From: Enoplosus armatus
Taxonomy: Eukaryota; Chordata; Actinopteri; Centrarchiformes; Enoplosidae
Direction of reading: 5' to 3'
NCBI RefSeq assembly: GCF_043641665.1
Contig: NC_092189.1
Span: forward strand, 7,209,333-7,273,332
Length of the DNA: 64,000 nt
This document shows, in pieces, positions 1-10,545 of the stretch (the first letter of the stretch is position 1; every line of letters starts with the position of its first letter). A model generated the notes under the pieces. It searched no databases. It was given only the letters and a program-made list of their open reading frames with translations, and was not told where the DNA came from. Made by a program: the position numbers and the translations under genes.

Positions 1-25
1 TTGCATGTGCAGATTCACAGTATGT

Positions 26-162
26 ATGTGTGTGTGTGTGTGTGTGTGGATGCCCACGAGAGAGTGTGTGTGTGTGTGTGTGGATGCCCACGAGAGAGTG
101 TGTGTGTGTGTGTGTGGATGCCCACGAGAGAGTGTGTGTGAGAGAGAGAGAGAGAGAGAGAG
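26..162. repeat. Compound VNTR: 34-bp unit x3 plus (GA)n
   Basis: Three copies of a unit made of GGATGCCCACGAGAGAG followed by a (TG)n run. The GGATGCCCA cores start at 48, 82 and 116, an exact 34-bp period. A leading (TG)n run lies at 26-48 and a trailing (GA)n run at about 140-162. Frames that cross it encode only Cys-Val-Cys or His-Thr runs and are not genes. Confidence 0.93.
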
Positions 163-2100
163 CATGTGTATCTGAGAGTGCTGAATTTGTGCTTTGCTTT
201 GAAGGACAGGGAAGGAGGGATGGGAAGCCAATCTGTTCCTCTGCAGATTAACTCTCTCATTCCAGACCCCTCTTTTCTCCAAAACACCCACTATCTCCAG
301 CGTCTGTCTTCCACCCCACCCCACCCCCCCATCACTCCCTCCAGTTTCTCCCTTATTGCTTCTGTATACTCTCTGTCTCTCTCCTGCTCTCTGTCAATCA
401 GGCTACCTGCATAGGCTCCTGTGTATTTGTGTGGGAGAGCGATGAATCTGTAGCCGTGGAGGCGGTGTAGTGAACCACCCCCGTTTTCAGTGCGTAGACT
501 CGGCTTCTAAAGCTTCTCTCTTCAGAAAGGGGCAGCGCAGTGAGGGGACAGACAGAAACTGAGACCATGGGGCTGGGAAAAGACGTGAACTGCGTTTGTC
601 CGCTGTGAGAGAAGGAGCCTACTTTTCTCTTCATTCACTGAGTGCAACTGAATGGGAAATGAGAACATTGTTTTCTGTCCAAGAAAGAGACAGAGAGAGA
701 ATGAGGGCATGTGAAGGAATGAACAACACACCTTCATGACCCCTGGGAACTCCTCACCCCCCACCCCGGTCAGAATAAGGAGAGAGGAAGAAAAAGGAAC
801 AATTAAATAAAGAAAGAAAGGGAAGGGTGAAATATGAATAGAGCAACCTTGGGTGGAAGTGGTTGCGTGGTGGGCGAAGACAAAGAAAACCCCGTGGGGT
901 TCTACTAACTCTCCCACACATTTCTGTTTCAAGTTTTTTGTCTGTCCTTCTGTAATTGAATTCTGTGCTGAAAAAGATAGGAAGGCAGACGGGGCTTGGA
1001 CAGGTTGTGGGGAGAGGTACTGTAGATAATGTAATGTGCAGCGGGTGGCGTGGGGTTGGATGAGTTGAGTCGAGAGGAGATGTAGGGAAACAGCGAGGGT
1101 GCTAGCACTCTGTGTGCTTTCATTAGCACTCTAAATGCTAATGAATAAGTTCATAGCTTTGAAGATGCAGCTATGTTAAATATGCATGGGTTATCCAACA
1201 CAGTACATAAAGTGGGAAAAAGGGGTGAAAGAGGAAGGGAGAGGCGAGATAAAGATGGAGGGCAGGTGGAGGGAAGAAAGGAACGAAAAGGAGGAAGGAT
1301 ATGGGGAAGTCCTGTGTCCTCTTCTTTCCTTTACTCTCCTTTATTCTCTTCGTCTCTAATGGGACATCATTTCTTTGCTAACAGCCATATCAAAACCCAA
1401 AACATCCACGTGGAAGTACTTTAAGAAAACGGGTGAAATGAGAATCGCCACCTTAATTGTTGCAAATAAGAGTTGGTGTGACTTTTCATGGTGCTCTCGT
1501 CCGCTCTCCTCCAGGGACAGATGCAGAGTCAGTCATTAGTGTTAAGTCAAAAGACATTAAGCCAAGCTGCTTGTGGTGCAGTAATAACCCAGCAGTTTGA
1601 AGCGATGACAGCAGCAACTAGGGACAAATCTCGGTGGAGAACGGCCTAATTTTCTTCCTCCCTGCAGGAAGGAAAAGTGTAGTGTTTGGTTTGGGAAGCA
1701 CCAGACAAATCCATCACACACACACTTGCATACAGGCACACACTCAAATAAGGCCTGAAAAAAAAACAAAAAAAACAATTTTGTGTTTTTCTCTGATGTT
1801 TGAACTCTGCAACACAAATTGAATAAATACATGTATAATGCGAGTTAATTGACCATTACAGTGTGCTGGTTGTTAACAGGTTAATAGCTTTCCATTAATA
1901 CCTCTGCAAAAGTGACGGGGGGATGGAGGAGCTTCTTCAATTTGATTTCCAATTAATATGTATGAGTAGACCTGTATGAGAGAGATGATATGGAGACACA
2001 TTATGGGAGCTGAGCGGAGGTGACAGGGCTATCTGATGACTTGGCTTAAAGAGGAAGTGACCACACTAATGGTCTCACCACTGATACAGCAGAGCAAGGA
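163..2100. other. Non-genic DNA with purine/pyrimidine-rich tracts
   Basis: No gene was recognised. It holds a C-rich patch (about 310-331), CT-rich DNA (330-400), GA-rich DNA (690-830 and 1220-1310) and a short CA run (about 1714-1726). The longest open frame is a 136-codon minus-strand frame at 522-932. It is Phe/Ser-rich because it crosses GA-rich DNA, has no recognisable domain, and I do not call it a gene. Confidence 0.7.
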
Positions 2101-2101
2101 C

Positions 2102-3205
2102 AAAAGCAAAGCAAGGTAAGTTTATTTGAATAGCACCTTTCAACAACAAGGCAATTCAAAGTGCTTTACATAAGACATTAAAGCCATTTAGGACAAGATA
2201 CAAAATAAACAAAATAGGAGGAAGATAAAAATAAGCTCAAATAGATTAAAACATAAAACAGGACAATAAAAAAGACAGCTCAATCACAGTGCAGTGCAAG
2301 ACATGAATAAATAGTCACAAGTTTAACTTTAAAATGCAGGGGCAAACAGAAAAGTCCTTGAGTTGGAGAGCTGGAGCAGACCTCAAGTTTTCTGTTAGTT
2401 TGTTCCAGATATGTGGTGCATAAAAACTGTTTGTGTTTAGTTGTGACTGCGCAGACAGTAAGCAGACCTGTCCCAGACCATCTGAGAGGTCTGAAAGGTT
2501 CGTAATGGAGCAACAGATCAGACATGTATTTTGGCTCTAAACCATTCAGTGCTCCTGGTCTTAGTGTTCCATATCAGCTGCAGCTACCTGATCGTAGAGA
2601 CCTGTAAAGACAGCATTACAGTTGTGTGGAGCATAATGAAGATAAACGCATGGATGCAAGTTTTTCTAAATCCTGCTCAGACATAAATCCTTACATTTTT
2701 GACATATTCTTAAGGTGACAGTAGGCAGATTTTGTAATTGTCTTAACATGGCTATTGCAATTTAGGTACATGAATACACCAGGATGTCATGTCTTTAATG
2801 TTAGTGACTAACTCCAGCACTGACTTTCCATTGTTATTCCTTGGAGAACCTTTTGGGACATGCAACCACTGATTTGTTCAATGCACCTACTCAGTGCTTG
2901 TATGGGACCATATAGTCACTTTGTGATGTGTATGTATGTAAATCTGTGTGTCATACACATAAGAAAAGTAAGATATTTTGTTGTTTTCCATAATCTGAAT
3001 TAGTGAGAGCAGGAAGATGTTTAACAGAAGAGGCCCGAGAACAGAGCTCTGGGGAACTCCACTATGGCATTTTTCACATGCTCAGATGGGTAATTACCAA
3101 TCGACACAAAGTAGTCCCTGTCCATCAAATAGGATTCAATCCAGTTTAGTACTGTGCCAGGAAGTCTTACCCAGTTTTCCAGCCTGTCTAGTAATATGTT
3201 GTAAG
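2102..3205 (-). mobile_element. 5'-truncated LINE (non-LTR retrotransposon), RT fragment plus 3' region
   Basis: Read on the minus strand, 3200-3072 encodes reverse-transcriptase motif residues beginning NILLDRLENWV and running through LNWIESYL. After a one-base frame change between 3072 and 3060 it continues with GVPQ at 3060-3049 and a VLGPLLLN-like stretch. These are the conserved RT block before the palm and the GVPQGS..GPLLF block of non-LTR retrotransposons. The position of the catalytic YADD box (2961-2950) reads YVYD, so the palm is inactive in this copy. Downstream on the minus strand is a long 3' region, ending at a tail (2127-2102) with AATAAACTTAC followed by (CTTTG)-like repeats. 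The RT is cut off just before the GVPQ block's upstream helix, the usual 5' truncation of target-primed insertion. The clade (L2, Rex1 or a relative) was not determined. The 5' edge is uncertain and could reach about 3270. Confidence 0.82.
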
Positions 3206-4389
3206 AAAAGGAGGAGAAAGGCGGGAGTCCAAAAACAGGCATGCAGATTTCAGGACATATGGTACACAAAGCTGAATAGGTTACTGCTGAAATATGCTGA
3301 TGGCAAGCAGGAGAGCCAGAGAATCCAGGGAAGTTGGATAAAAGGTTTAAAAGTTAAGCGGAATTTGCATACGTAGGCAGTGGGAGCAAAATAAGACCCT
3401 ACATTTCAGCATAAATTCCATGAGATGTGGCGTTTTGCTGGGGGAATACTTTGATGTCAAAAAACGCAGCCCTTACTGTAACACATTCTATGTAAATGAT
3501 AACAGCACTGGAGCATCTACTTTTTTTCCCACCATGCATTGATGTGGATGTTAATGACCACCTATTTGTCTACTCACAGTTGACAGCATTAAAGCACATT
3601 ACTCCTCCATCTGTACCGCTGCTCTCTGTGTTATGAATTATGCTGTTTAAATGGGTTCCCTCCTTTAGAAGAGCTCTGGGCAGGGTCTGTGGAGAGGCAT
3701 CTAATGGCAGCTAAATGAATTCATACCCAGATAAGGCGTAGGCTGCAAACACAGCAAAGCAACAACAGCTGTCAGAGATAGAGAGGGAGGCTGAGCGAGA
3801 GAGAGAGAGACAGAGTGAGAGAGGAGCGACAGAAGAGGAGAGAGCAAAAAGGGACCAGAGCTGGAGAGAAATACAAAGATGTAAAAACAAATGGAGTGTG
3901 TGAGCGGAAAATGAGAAAAAATCTGTGCCGTGCTCTCCAGCCTCTCAACAAGTGAGGAGGTGTGTGGGAGAGAGCAGAACAGGGAGTGACATTAGTTGTG
4001 AGGAAATCTATTGATTGCCACAGCAGGCATTATTCTCTAAGTCAAGAGACTAAAGCAAATAAAGGAGGGGGATGTGATGGATGGCAGTTGATGTGATTTT
4101 GAATTTCTCCTCCTGGGGGCCATCGGCTTGTAATGGTTGGTGCTCACATTTTGGTGGCCAATATTCAGTTTTACAGGAACATAGCATAGATTTTTCCACA
4201 TGCTATCCATTCACCAGTGGCCTTTAACACTGGAGCCAGAGCTGTTGTCACTCTCCATTAAGTCTAATAGGAAAAAGGAGGAGAGGGAGGCAAAAATACA
4301 GATGAAATCCATTCAATCCTTCCTAGAAAGATGTGTACTTTGCTAAACTGCTTCTGATGCGCAATCATGCTTTAGCCCAGAGCAAGCAG
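3206..4389. other. Non-genic DNA
   Basis: No gene or recognised transposon was seen. A GA-rich simple tract lies at about 3779-3850. The rest looks like unique AT-leaning intron or intergenic DNA. Confidence 0.65.
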
Positions 4390-5010
4390 AGATATGCTGG
4401 AGGGGAGAGAAAGGGAGGAACATATACCAACAAATGAGCAGGGGGGGGTGGCAGCTCAGCGATGGAGGGGAGGGGAGGGAGGCATTTATGTATGATGGAT
4501 GAGAGGTGGAGAGGGTTGCAGACTGTCAGATGTTCCCTTTATCTCTCTTATGCGTTTTTGATACGCAGAGTGAGGGAAGGTCGGACAGGAGGAGGGTGGG
4601 AGGGCTGAGGAGCGAAGATGGAAGGCAGCAATGAAATGAGGGGATGAGGGGGGGGGTGGTGAGGTAAAGGAGGGGGAGATGCTATCACATGTGTTACCTG
4701 GCAGAATGTTGCCGGCACCTCTGCTCATCTTTAATGAGGCCAGGAGGAACATTATGCAGATGAGCCTTAATGGAGCGTGGACTACAGCCCCAAAGCAGGG
4801 TCACGATTACTACATCTTCCTCTTCCTCCTCTTCGTCTCCCTGTCTACCCGCCTTCTTTCCCTGTCCTCGTCATCGTTCAATTTGTCTGTGTCCTTACCT
4901 TCCCCCTCTTCTTTTTTGATTTCCCTTTATGCCTTCCCTTACTTCCTAATCTCCCCTAAACTCATCCTTGTGTTTGCGTCACCAGCCCCTCCTCATCATC
5001 GCATCCTCCT
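4390..5010. repeat. Purine-rich block switching to pyrimidine-rich block
   Basis: The plus strand is strongly G+A-rich from about 4390 to 4680, with G runs at 4441-4448 and 4648-4656. It then becomes strongly C+T-rich from about 4805 to 5010. Between them (4690-4790) is a less biased stretch. The frames here are Ser/Pro/Leu-rich artefacts of the composition. Confidence 0.7.
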
Positions 5011-7129
5011 TTTCAGAAAGTGAGACTGTGCCATCGATCTCCACTTCAGGCATGCTGGATGATCAGAAGATGAATAGGGCCCTCATGATGTAAAGATGAG
5101 ATTCATTGCAGAAAGCGTGCTTTAAACCAGCATCTGGTGAGGAGAGAAAAGGAGAGAGAGAGGAGGAAACACAAGCGATGAAGAGAAGGAAATTAAAGGA
5201 AGGCAGTCGTGGAGTAGACTGGGCACGTCTGCGACGGAATTTCGAGGGCCATTCCTGAATGATGGCTCATCAAGCTTCATTCTGCGTGTAATATCTAATT
5301 GCTTTGAGTTCTGTTCCTATGGAAACTGCAGTTCTCTTTTAAGCTGCTGAGGGGGGATGTTTCATCACCTTCTCTCTTGGGCGTTGGTGCCACCGCTACA
5401 TGTATGGTCTGGATGAACACTCTGCACTACAGAGCGATAAGCTCACTGGGCCTCGGAGGATAAGCAACACAAACCAGGGGAAGATATGAGAGCAGAGAGT
5501 GGGAAGATGGCTTTGCATTTCATATACATGTCAATATTAAATGCATAACTCACGAGAGACAATAACAACAGATAATAATAATAATGAATATGCATTTCGC
5601 TAGCATGTGCAAAAACATACTACTTGTGTCTACATGATATGAACACACACTTATACACAAAGGTACAATTGTGAGGCAAAGTCCCCCTGGACGACAAAAA
5701 GATGACTTATTTATTCAGCTGCTGGTGCACAGCACAATGAGAGACTTTCAGTTGTGTATGTATCTAGGAATCTTTCCTTGGTTATATCTTCAAGCTACAA
5801 AATAACAAGACTGCTGCAATAAAACCATTTGCCTTCCATGTTACCTGATAATAGTCTGGAGGTGTTATTATCGTGGGTTTGTAAGAGCAGATGTTATAGA
5901 TTCTTGTGCTATCGCCTCTCTGAAAGCTCATTCTTTTATTTGTTCCTTTCATTCTCCTACCACAAGCATTCGTTGTTATGCAGCCACCCCCTAAAGTGAT
6001 GGATGAATGTTTACTGGTAATTTGGGCATGATTGATAAAAAACATGTTTCCTTTCAGGGGAAAGAAAACAGAAAGAAGCATTTATTTTCCACTACTGCTT
6101 TACTTCAAAATGCCTCAGAGTTTTGTTTCTTGCTTTTTTGCAAGAATGTCAAATATTTCCCATATTTGTATAAGCTGTAAACAGTACACTCTTGCCCTTG
6201 TTCATCTCCAGAAATGACAAATTCATATTGAGTAATGCTGCCTTAATTACAATATTCCCCTCAAAGCCCTGAAGCATTTCTTTTTCAAATGAATATGCCT
6301 AGTGGGGTGTAAAACGTCAGGGTGGTATGCAAATTGCAGTAATATACAGTATTGGAGACTCATTACAAAATGTAGTCAGTTTATTTTATACACAAGAGCA
6401 TAACATTGTGGTAATGGTAATGTGATGGTCATAGCTTTTCCATTTGTCTCACTCTGTAAGATGTTTTCCTACAAGGGCTTATGGTCTCCTTGAGTTATGG
6501 TCTCAACAGAGGTGAAGAGGGTCCTTTGTGGGTTTTGGGTAAACAGTGATTGTATCTGTATCCTGCCTTTGCAGCTCTCCTGGTTTAAGATTCCCATCCC
6601 ATGAATTATGCATGGCTCTCGAAATCATTTGTTGGTTAAAAGAGAGTAATGAGGTTGATACTTAGCCGGATTATGAATTTCTTAATGCCAATAATGTCAT
6701 AATGTATTTTTTGCTGCCTTAGCACTTCTAGTTTAATGGGTCAACCATCAGTGTAAGCGCGAGTCAAATGCAGGGCTTTTCAGTTAAAGCACTGTCTGAA
6801 GATAATTCAGTTGAGTGTTCAGTCCTTGTGCAGATAAGAAACCAGATCCCGAACAGTGCATGTTGTGGTTTGAATATAGGGGCTTCCCGTTTCCCCCATA
6901 GAGCTGAGTTCCTCTGTTGATGGCCCTATGCCCTATGCCTTCATTGGCAGCAAGTAGGAGGTAATCTTCCTGCAGCTGTCCCTCCCGTTAGCCACTCTAG
7001 CCTAAGAGGGTCATTGTATGCTGTACCAGGCACTTCATTGAATCCCAGTCCCCCTTGTCCTTATGAAAACCACTGGGGCTGATGGTGAAGGAGGAAACAT
7101 GAGGTCTTTCTAGCCACAGCCCCATAGTA
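5011..7129. other. Non-genic DNA with conserved-looking AT-rich islands
   Basis: No gene was seen. Stretches such as 5240-5335 and 6580-6760 have the texture of vertebrate conserved non-coding DNA: complex sequence, many TAAT/ATTA cores and no repeat structure. Conservation cannot be shown from one sequence. A short (TAA)n run lies at about 5573-5585. Confidence 0.55.
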
Positions 7130-8085
7130 GATTGCTTGCTCGTATCCTGTTTTCAGGGATTCCCAAAGTTTGCTTTCTGGAGTCCCTTGAAGTTGGCGCT
7201 GTTTCTCTGGAAGAAAAGATACTGAACTTGAATAAGAGGACAGGAACAACAGTCACTCTTGCTCATTCTATCCCTCAGGAGGCATACTTGGATTTGACCC
7301 ACAGAATGCTTGCTTTTCACAAAGATTCCACCGCTGTTCATCTGGTTTCAAAGATACACTTGAAAACCACTTTTATCATTTATCAGTGGTTCCCAGGCCC
7401 TGCTAGTTTCCTCCTCTTAGCTTTCAGGGAGTAAAGCAATTTACTGTTTGGCTACTGCCTAGTGCATTGCACTCAAAGTGTATGGACACAGTGGTCAAGC
7501 CACTGCAGCACCAGTTAGGTAATGCCCATCTACCTCCATCTGGAGTTCTACAGACTGAGGATTTGGTTGCAACTAAGTAACTTCTCGGACTTCATCGTGC
7601 AGATGTTGGCAGCTCATCCTGTGGTGCTATATTTTGGGCCTGCAAAATAAAAAGTCCAAAATCATGTCCAGACATGGCAGACATTGAGGATAGAATTTGT
7701 TGTGATAAGTGGAGGTGGATCTTTTTGCCTCAAAGAAGAATACCCATGTTCCCTGTTGCTCTCTGCGCTATTCCAGCATTGGGCTTGGACATGTTTGAAT
7801 ATTTGCCATGGCCAAAAGAGTTGCTCTATACCATTTCCTCCTCTTGATCCAATTCCTCAAATCCTGGAGAAAGTCCGACAGAAGAAACTGTCATCCTGGT
7901 GACAAATAGTAGCCCTGTGTGCCACTGTTCACAGAGGCACTATAGGGTACGTGGCAAAGATTCAGCTGCTACTGGTCGTCCTGGTCAATCCCTCAATACT
8001 AGAGAGTGTCACAGAGCAACAGCACATTACCCAGCCTGGGGCAGTCCTTCAAGTCTTGGATTATGACACAGACAAGTTTTTGTTT
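7130..8085 (+). mobile_element. Decayed DIRS-like retrotransposon, RT/RNase H region
   Basis: Three plus-strand frames in succession give a recognisable retroelement protein. At 7201-7221 is VSLEEKI, and at 7267-7323 SIPQEAYLDLTHRMLAFHK, which resemble the end of the RT palm/thumb in tyrosine-recombinase (DIRS/Ngaro) elements. At 7709-7732 VEVDLFAS, and at 7779-7790 LGLD in the next frame, match the EVDLFAS...LG.DALAH.WP RNase H segment. At 7834-7881 FPPLDPIPQILEKVRQ matches the YAFPPL.L...L.KVR block that follows it. In-frame stops and at least two frame changes make it non-functional. No terminal repeats and no recombinase domain were seen. The assignment to DIRS rather than another retroelement class rests on remembered motifs. 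Confidence 0.6.
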
Positions 8086-8102
8086 TTCGTTTGTTTGTTT
8101 GT
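8086..8102. repeat. Short (TTTG)n run
   Basis: About 3.5 copies of GTTT directly follow the end of the DIRS-like remnant. Confidence 0.7.
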
Positions 8103-9573
8103 CACTTGTAGTGGTACAACCTATTCAAGGTAAGCAAGTGATGTCCACAATTTGAACGACAAACTGGTTGGGCTTCCAGAAGGGAGAGAGAAGAGTTCCT
8201 CCGGTAGGCCTCTATATTGTTTATACTTGGGAAAGGTCATTACCTGTTTATTCTTGAAATGATCAATGTCTGTGGTGTGATTGCTTTCAGAAGACTGATA
8301 ATGCCTTCTAAATTTGTTCCACTTGGAAAAATTAAAATGTGTTCATTCCTCAGAGACAGTTATTTGTTATGTGCTCTCATTTACTACAGTATTTTCTGAG
8401 GGGTAGATAACCTCTTGCAAAGACACAGGTTTAGTTTTTGAGCATCTCTTCCGACACACACAAGTGCTTTCTCCCTTTTGTTTTTCTATGCCTCTTTCTT
8501 TCTGTCTCTTTTTCTTTGTTTTTGTCTTCCTTTCTCTCTTTGCTTCCTTCTTTCTCTGTGTGTCAACCGTCAGCAGTCAGTTATTTAGATAAGCTGATGT
8601 ATAAATTCCCCCAAGCCCCTCATCATGGCTGGTTGCCTTATCAAGGTCAAGAGAGTGCTTTGCAACACTTACAGCCTTTTATCTGCGTATTATCTGAGTG
8701 CAGAGGAAGACGAACAAACAGGCCTGTGGGCTGGAATTCACTGGTGAAGCTTATTAAGCCCTGTACTGTTTTTGATGACAGGTCATGAGTATGGTTAATG
8801 TTCCTTGTGCTGAAGCTCCACACAGACCTGAGGATCATTAGAGTCTAATCTTTAGCTCATAATCCCCCCGTTCAAGAGCGCCCAAGCCTCACTAGCTAAC
8901 CTTGTAGCTATGCCTGCTCCCAAGCAAATCCTCAACCTTGATTTGGCTTCGTCTGTTTTTACAGGAGCCTATCCCAAGGCTTAACCATGCCCTGGACTTA
9001 AAACATCCAAAGCAACATTCTTCTTCACTCCATCTTGAAGTGAAAGATCAGCTCAAATGCATACAAACACACAACGCCTGTGTGAGACTTAAAATCATTA
9101 TACTTACCAAATGTATTTACTACTTCCCAATTTGTGTTGTTCAGCTGAAACAGTTAAAGGTATTTGAAGCTGTGGCTATAATTGCTGGTTTTACAGAGCC
9201 AATCAACAGGGTGGTTAATGTAATGGAAATTAAAAACAAAACAGTTTCTTTGATGTCTGTCTTCTAAGCCTGACAACGGGGTGTGAAGGTTAAAACCCAA
9301 TGTAGTCTTTTAACAAGCGGCTCTTTAAAAATCAAGTGCAACATAACTCAGGAAAATATAACACCAATCAGGACAGAAAGGATAAATACCTCATTACATT
9401 TTAAAAAAGCAGCACAGCCTTTGAAGAAACAGAAGCCCAAGGGTATTTGATCAGTTGGAGGTCAGAGTCTGAGGCTGGGGTGATTGATTTAAAAAGAAAA
9501 TGCTTTTACTGTGTTACCGTGAGATAATTGACATTATGTGGATGTTAAAGGCATCAATAAAATACTCATCATT
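8103..9573. other. Non-genic DNA with a CT-rich tract
   Basis: A CT/TTTC-rich tract runs from about 8447 to 8565. The remainder is unique-looking. No coding feature was recognised. Confidence 0.6.
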
Positions 9574-9593
9574 ATCATCATCATCATCATCAT
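9574..9593. repeat. (ATC)n microsatellite
   Basis: About 6.7 uninterrupted ATC units, with interrupted CAT/ATT units on the left. Confidence 0.9.
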
Positions 9594-10164
9594 GATCACC
9601 GCTGTCGTCATTGCAGTTCATACTCTCATTGTTACGTGCTCAATTACTACTACTTAATGAATCTGCTTTATTTCCCTATCTTCCCATTAATAGTCTGAGG
9701 CTGTGTCATCTGCATCAGCAGCAACCCTGAGTACTAATATGACCTATAGTCTACAGAGGATCACTGTCTGTAAAGTGTCAGGGTTGATTCAGTCCAAATT
9801 GCTTGCTATGGGTCACTGGGCCTGAGAATTGGGAGTATGACTGACACCTGTGACAGAAATTAAAGGAAGGCAATACTGCAAAACAGCATATACTGTAAGG
9901 GTTAAGCCTGTGGAAGATTGTTGGATGGAAATAAAATGACAATAAAACATCTTTACCAATAGTGGGGGCACAACTGTAATGTTACGCTTGGGAGTGGTAT
10001 CAGAGAAAAGGCCATGTTGAAATCAAAAGGGTTTATCCACTCTAGCCTCAGATTTTCATTGTGCTGGACTTGCCTCTATGTTGATGTTGTCAGAATGGCT
10101 CAACGTTCATCAGCACACATGACCAGGGGGGCAAAATATGGAGTGAGACTAAAGTTGAATAGAC
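9594..10164. other. Non-genic DNA
   Basis: No gene, repeat family or RNA was recognised. Confidence 0.55.
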
Positions 10165-10225
10165 CATTTTCACAGCAGACATTTATACTCAACAAACACA
10201 GGCGTAACTAACAACATTACAATGG
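10165..10225 (+). mobile_element. Fragment of dispersed repeat D
   Basis: It shares TTTTCACAGCAGACATTT and, after a gap, AGGCGTAACTAACAACATTA with 59529-59590, which reads AGGTGTTACTAATAACATTA. Two ordered blocks in the same orientation support common origin. Only a fragment remains here. The class is unknown. Confidence 0.5.
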
Positions 10226-10504
10226 CTGCATTGCATTGGAATAGTTGCTTGGACGGAGACATCATTAATGTATTAATTCCCCCTGTGCCTTTCTCCTATG
10301 ACAAAGTCAAAAATGTCTGCTTTAAAAAAAAGGTGTGGGAATCTAATTAATTTGGGATTGATAAAGAAACAAGAGTGCTCTGATGATGGCATGGCTATTA
10401 AGGTTTGCAAGATTTAGAGATGGACAGACTTTGTTACTAGGTTTCTCTGTATTGCTTTTGGTTCACTGTTTTAATATTCCCCTGGCTGATGAAATGGAAA
10501 TGGG

Positions 10505-10545
10505 ATGGGGGTGGAGGCATGACATAAAAAGTTTGGGAACCACTC
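10505..10545 (-). mobile_element. hAT-type transposon terminus
   Basis: GTTTGGGAACCACT preceded by GGCATGACATAAAAA resembles the right end of hAT-class nonautonomous elements, whose complement reads CAGTGGTTCCCAAAC. The partner end was not identified, so element size is unknown. Confidence 0.4.

Noticed and set aside
30..251. Cys-Val-rich frames over the left-edge tandem repeat
   Set aside because: They are pure translation of TG and GA microsatellites.
522..932. 136-codon minus-strand open frame
   Set aside because: It crosses GA-rich DNA, is Phe/Ser/Leu-rich by composition and has no domain, no splice context and competing frames on the other strand.
7384..7400. CAGTGGTTCCCAGG resembling a hAT end
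   Set aside because: It lies inside the DIRS-like frame near its thumb region and lacks subterminal features. It is better explained as part of that element.
9574..9593. Any CRISPR-like array
   Set aside because: The only regular arrays are simple microsatellites and minisatellites without spacers, and the DNA is vertebrate.
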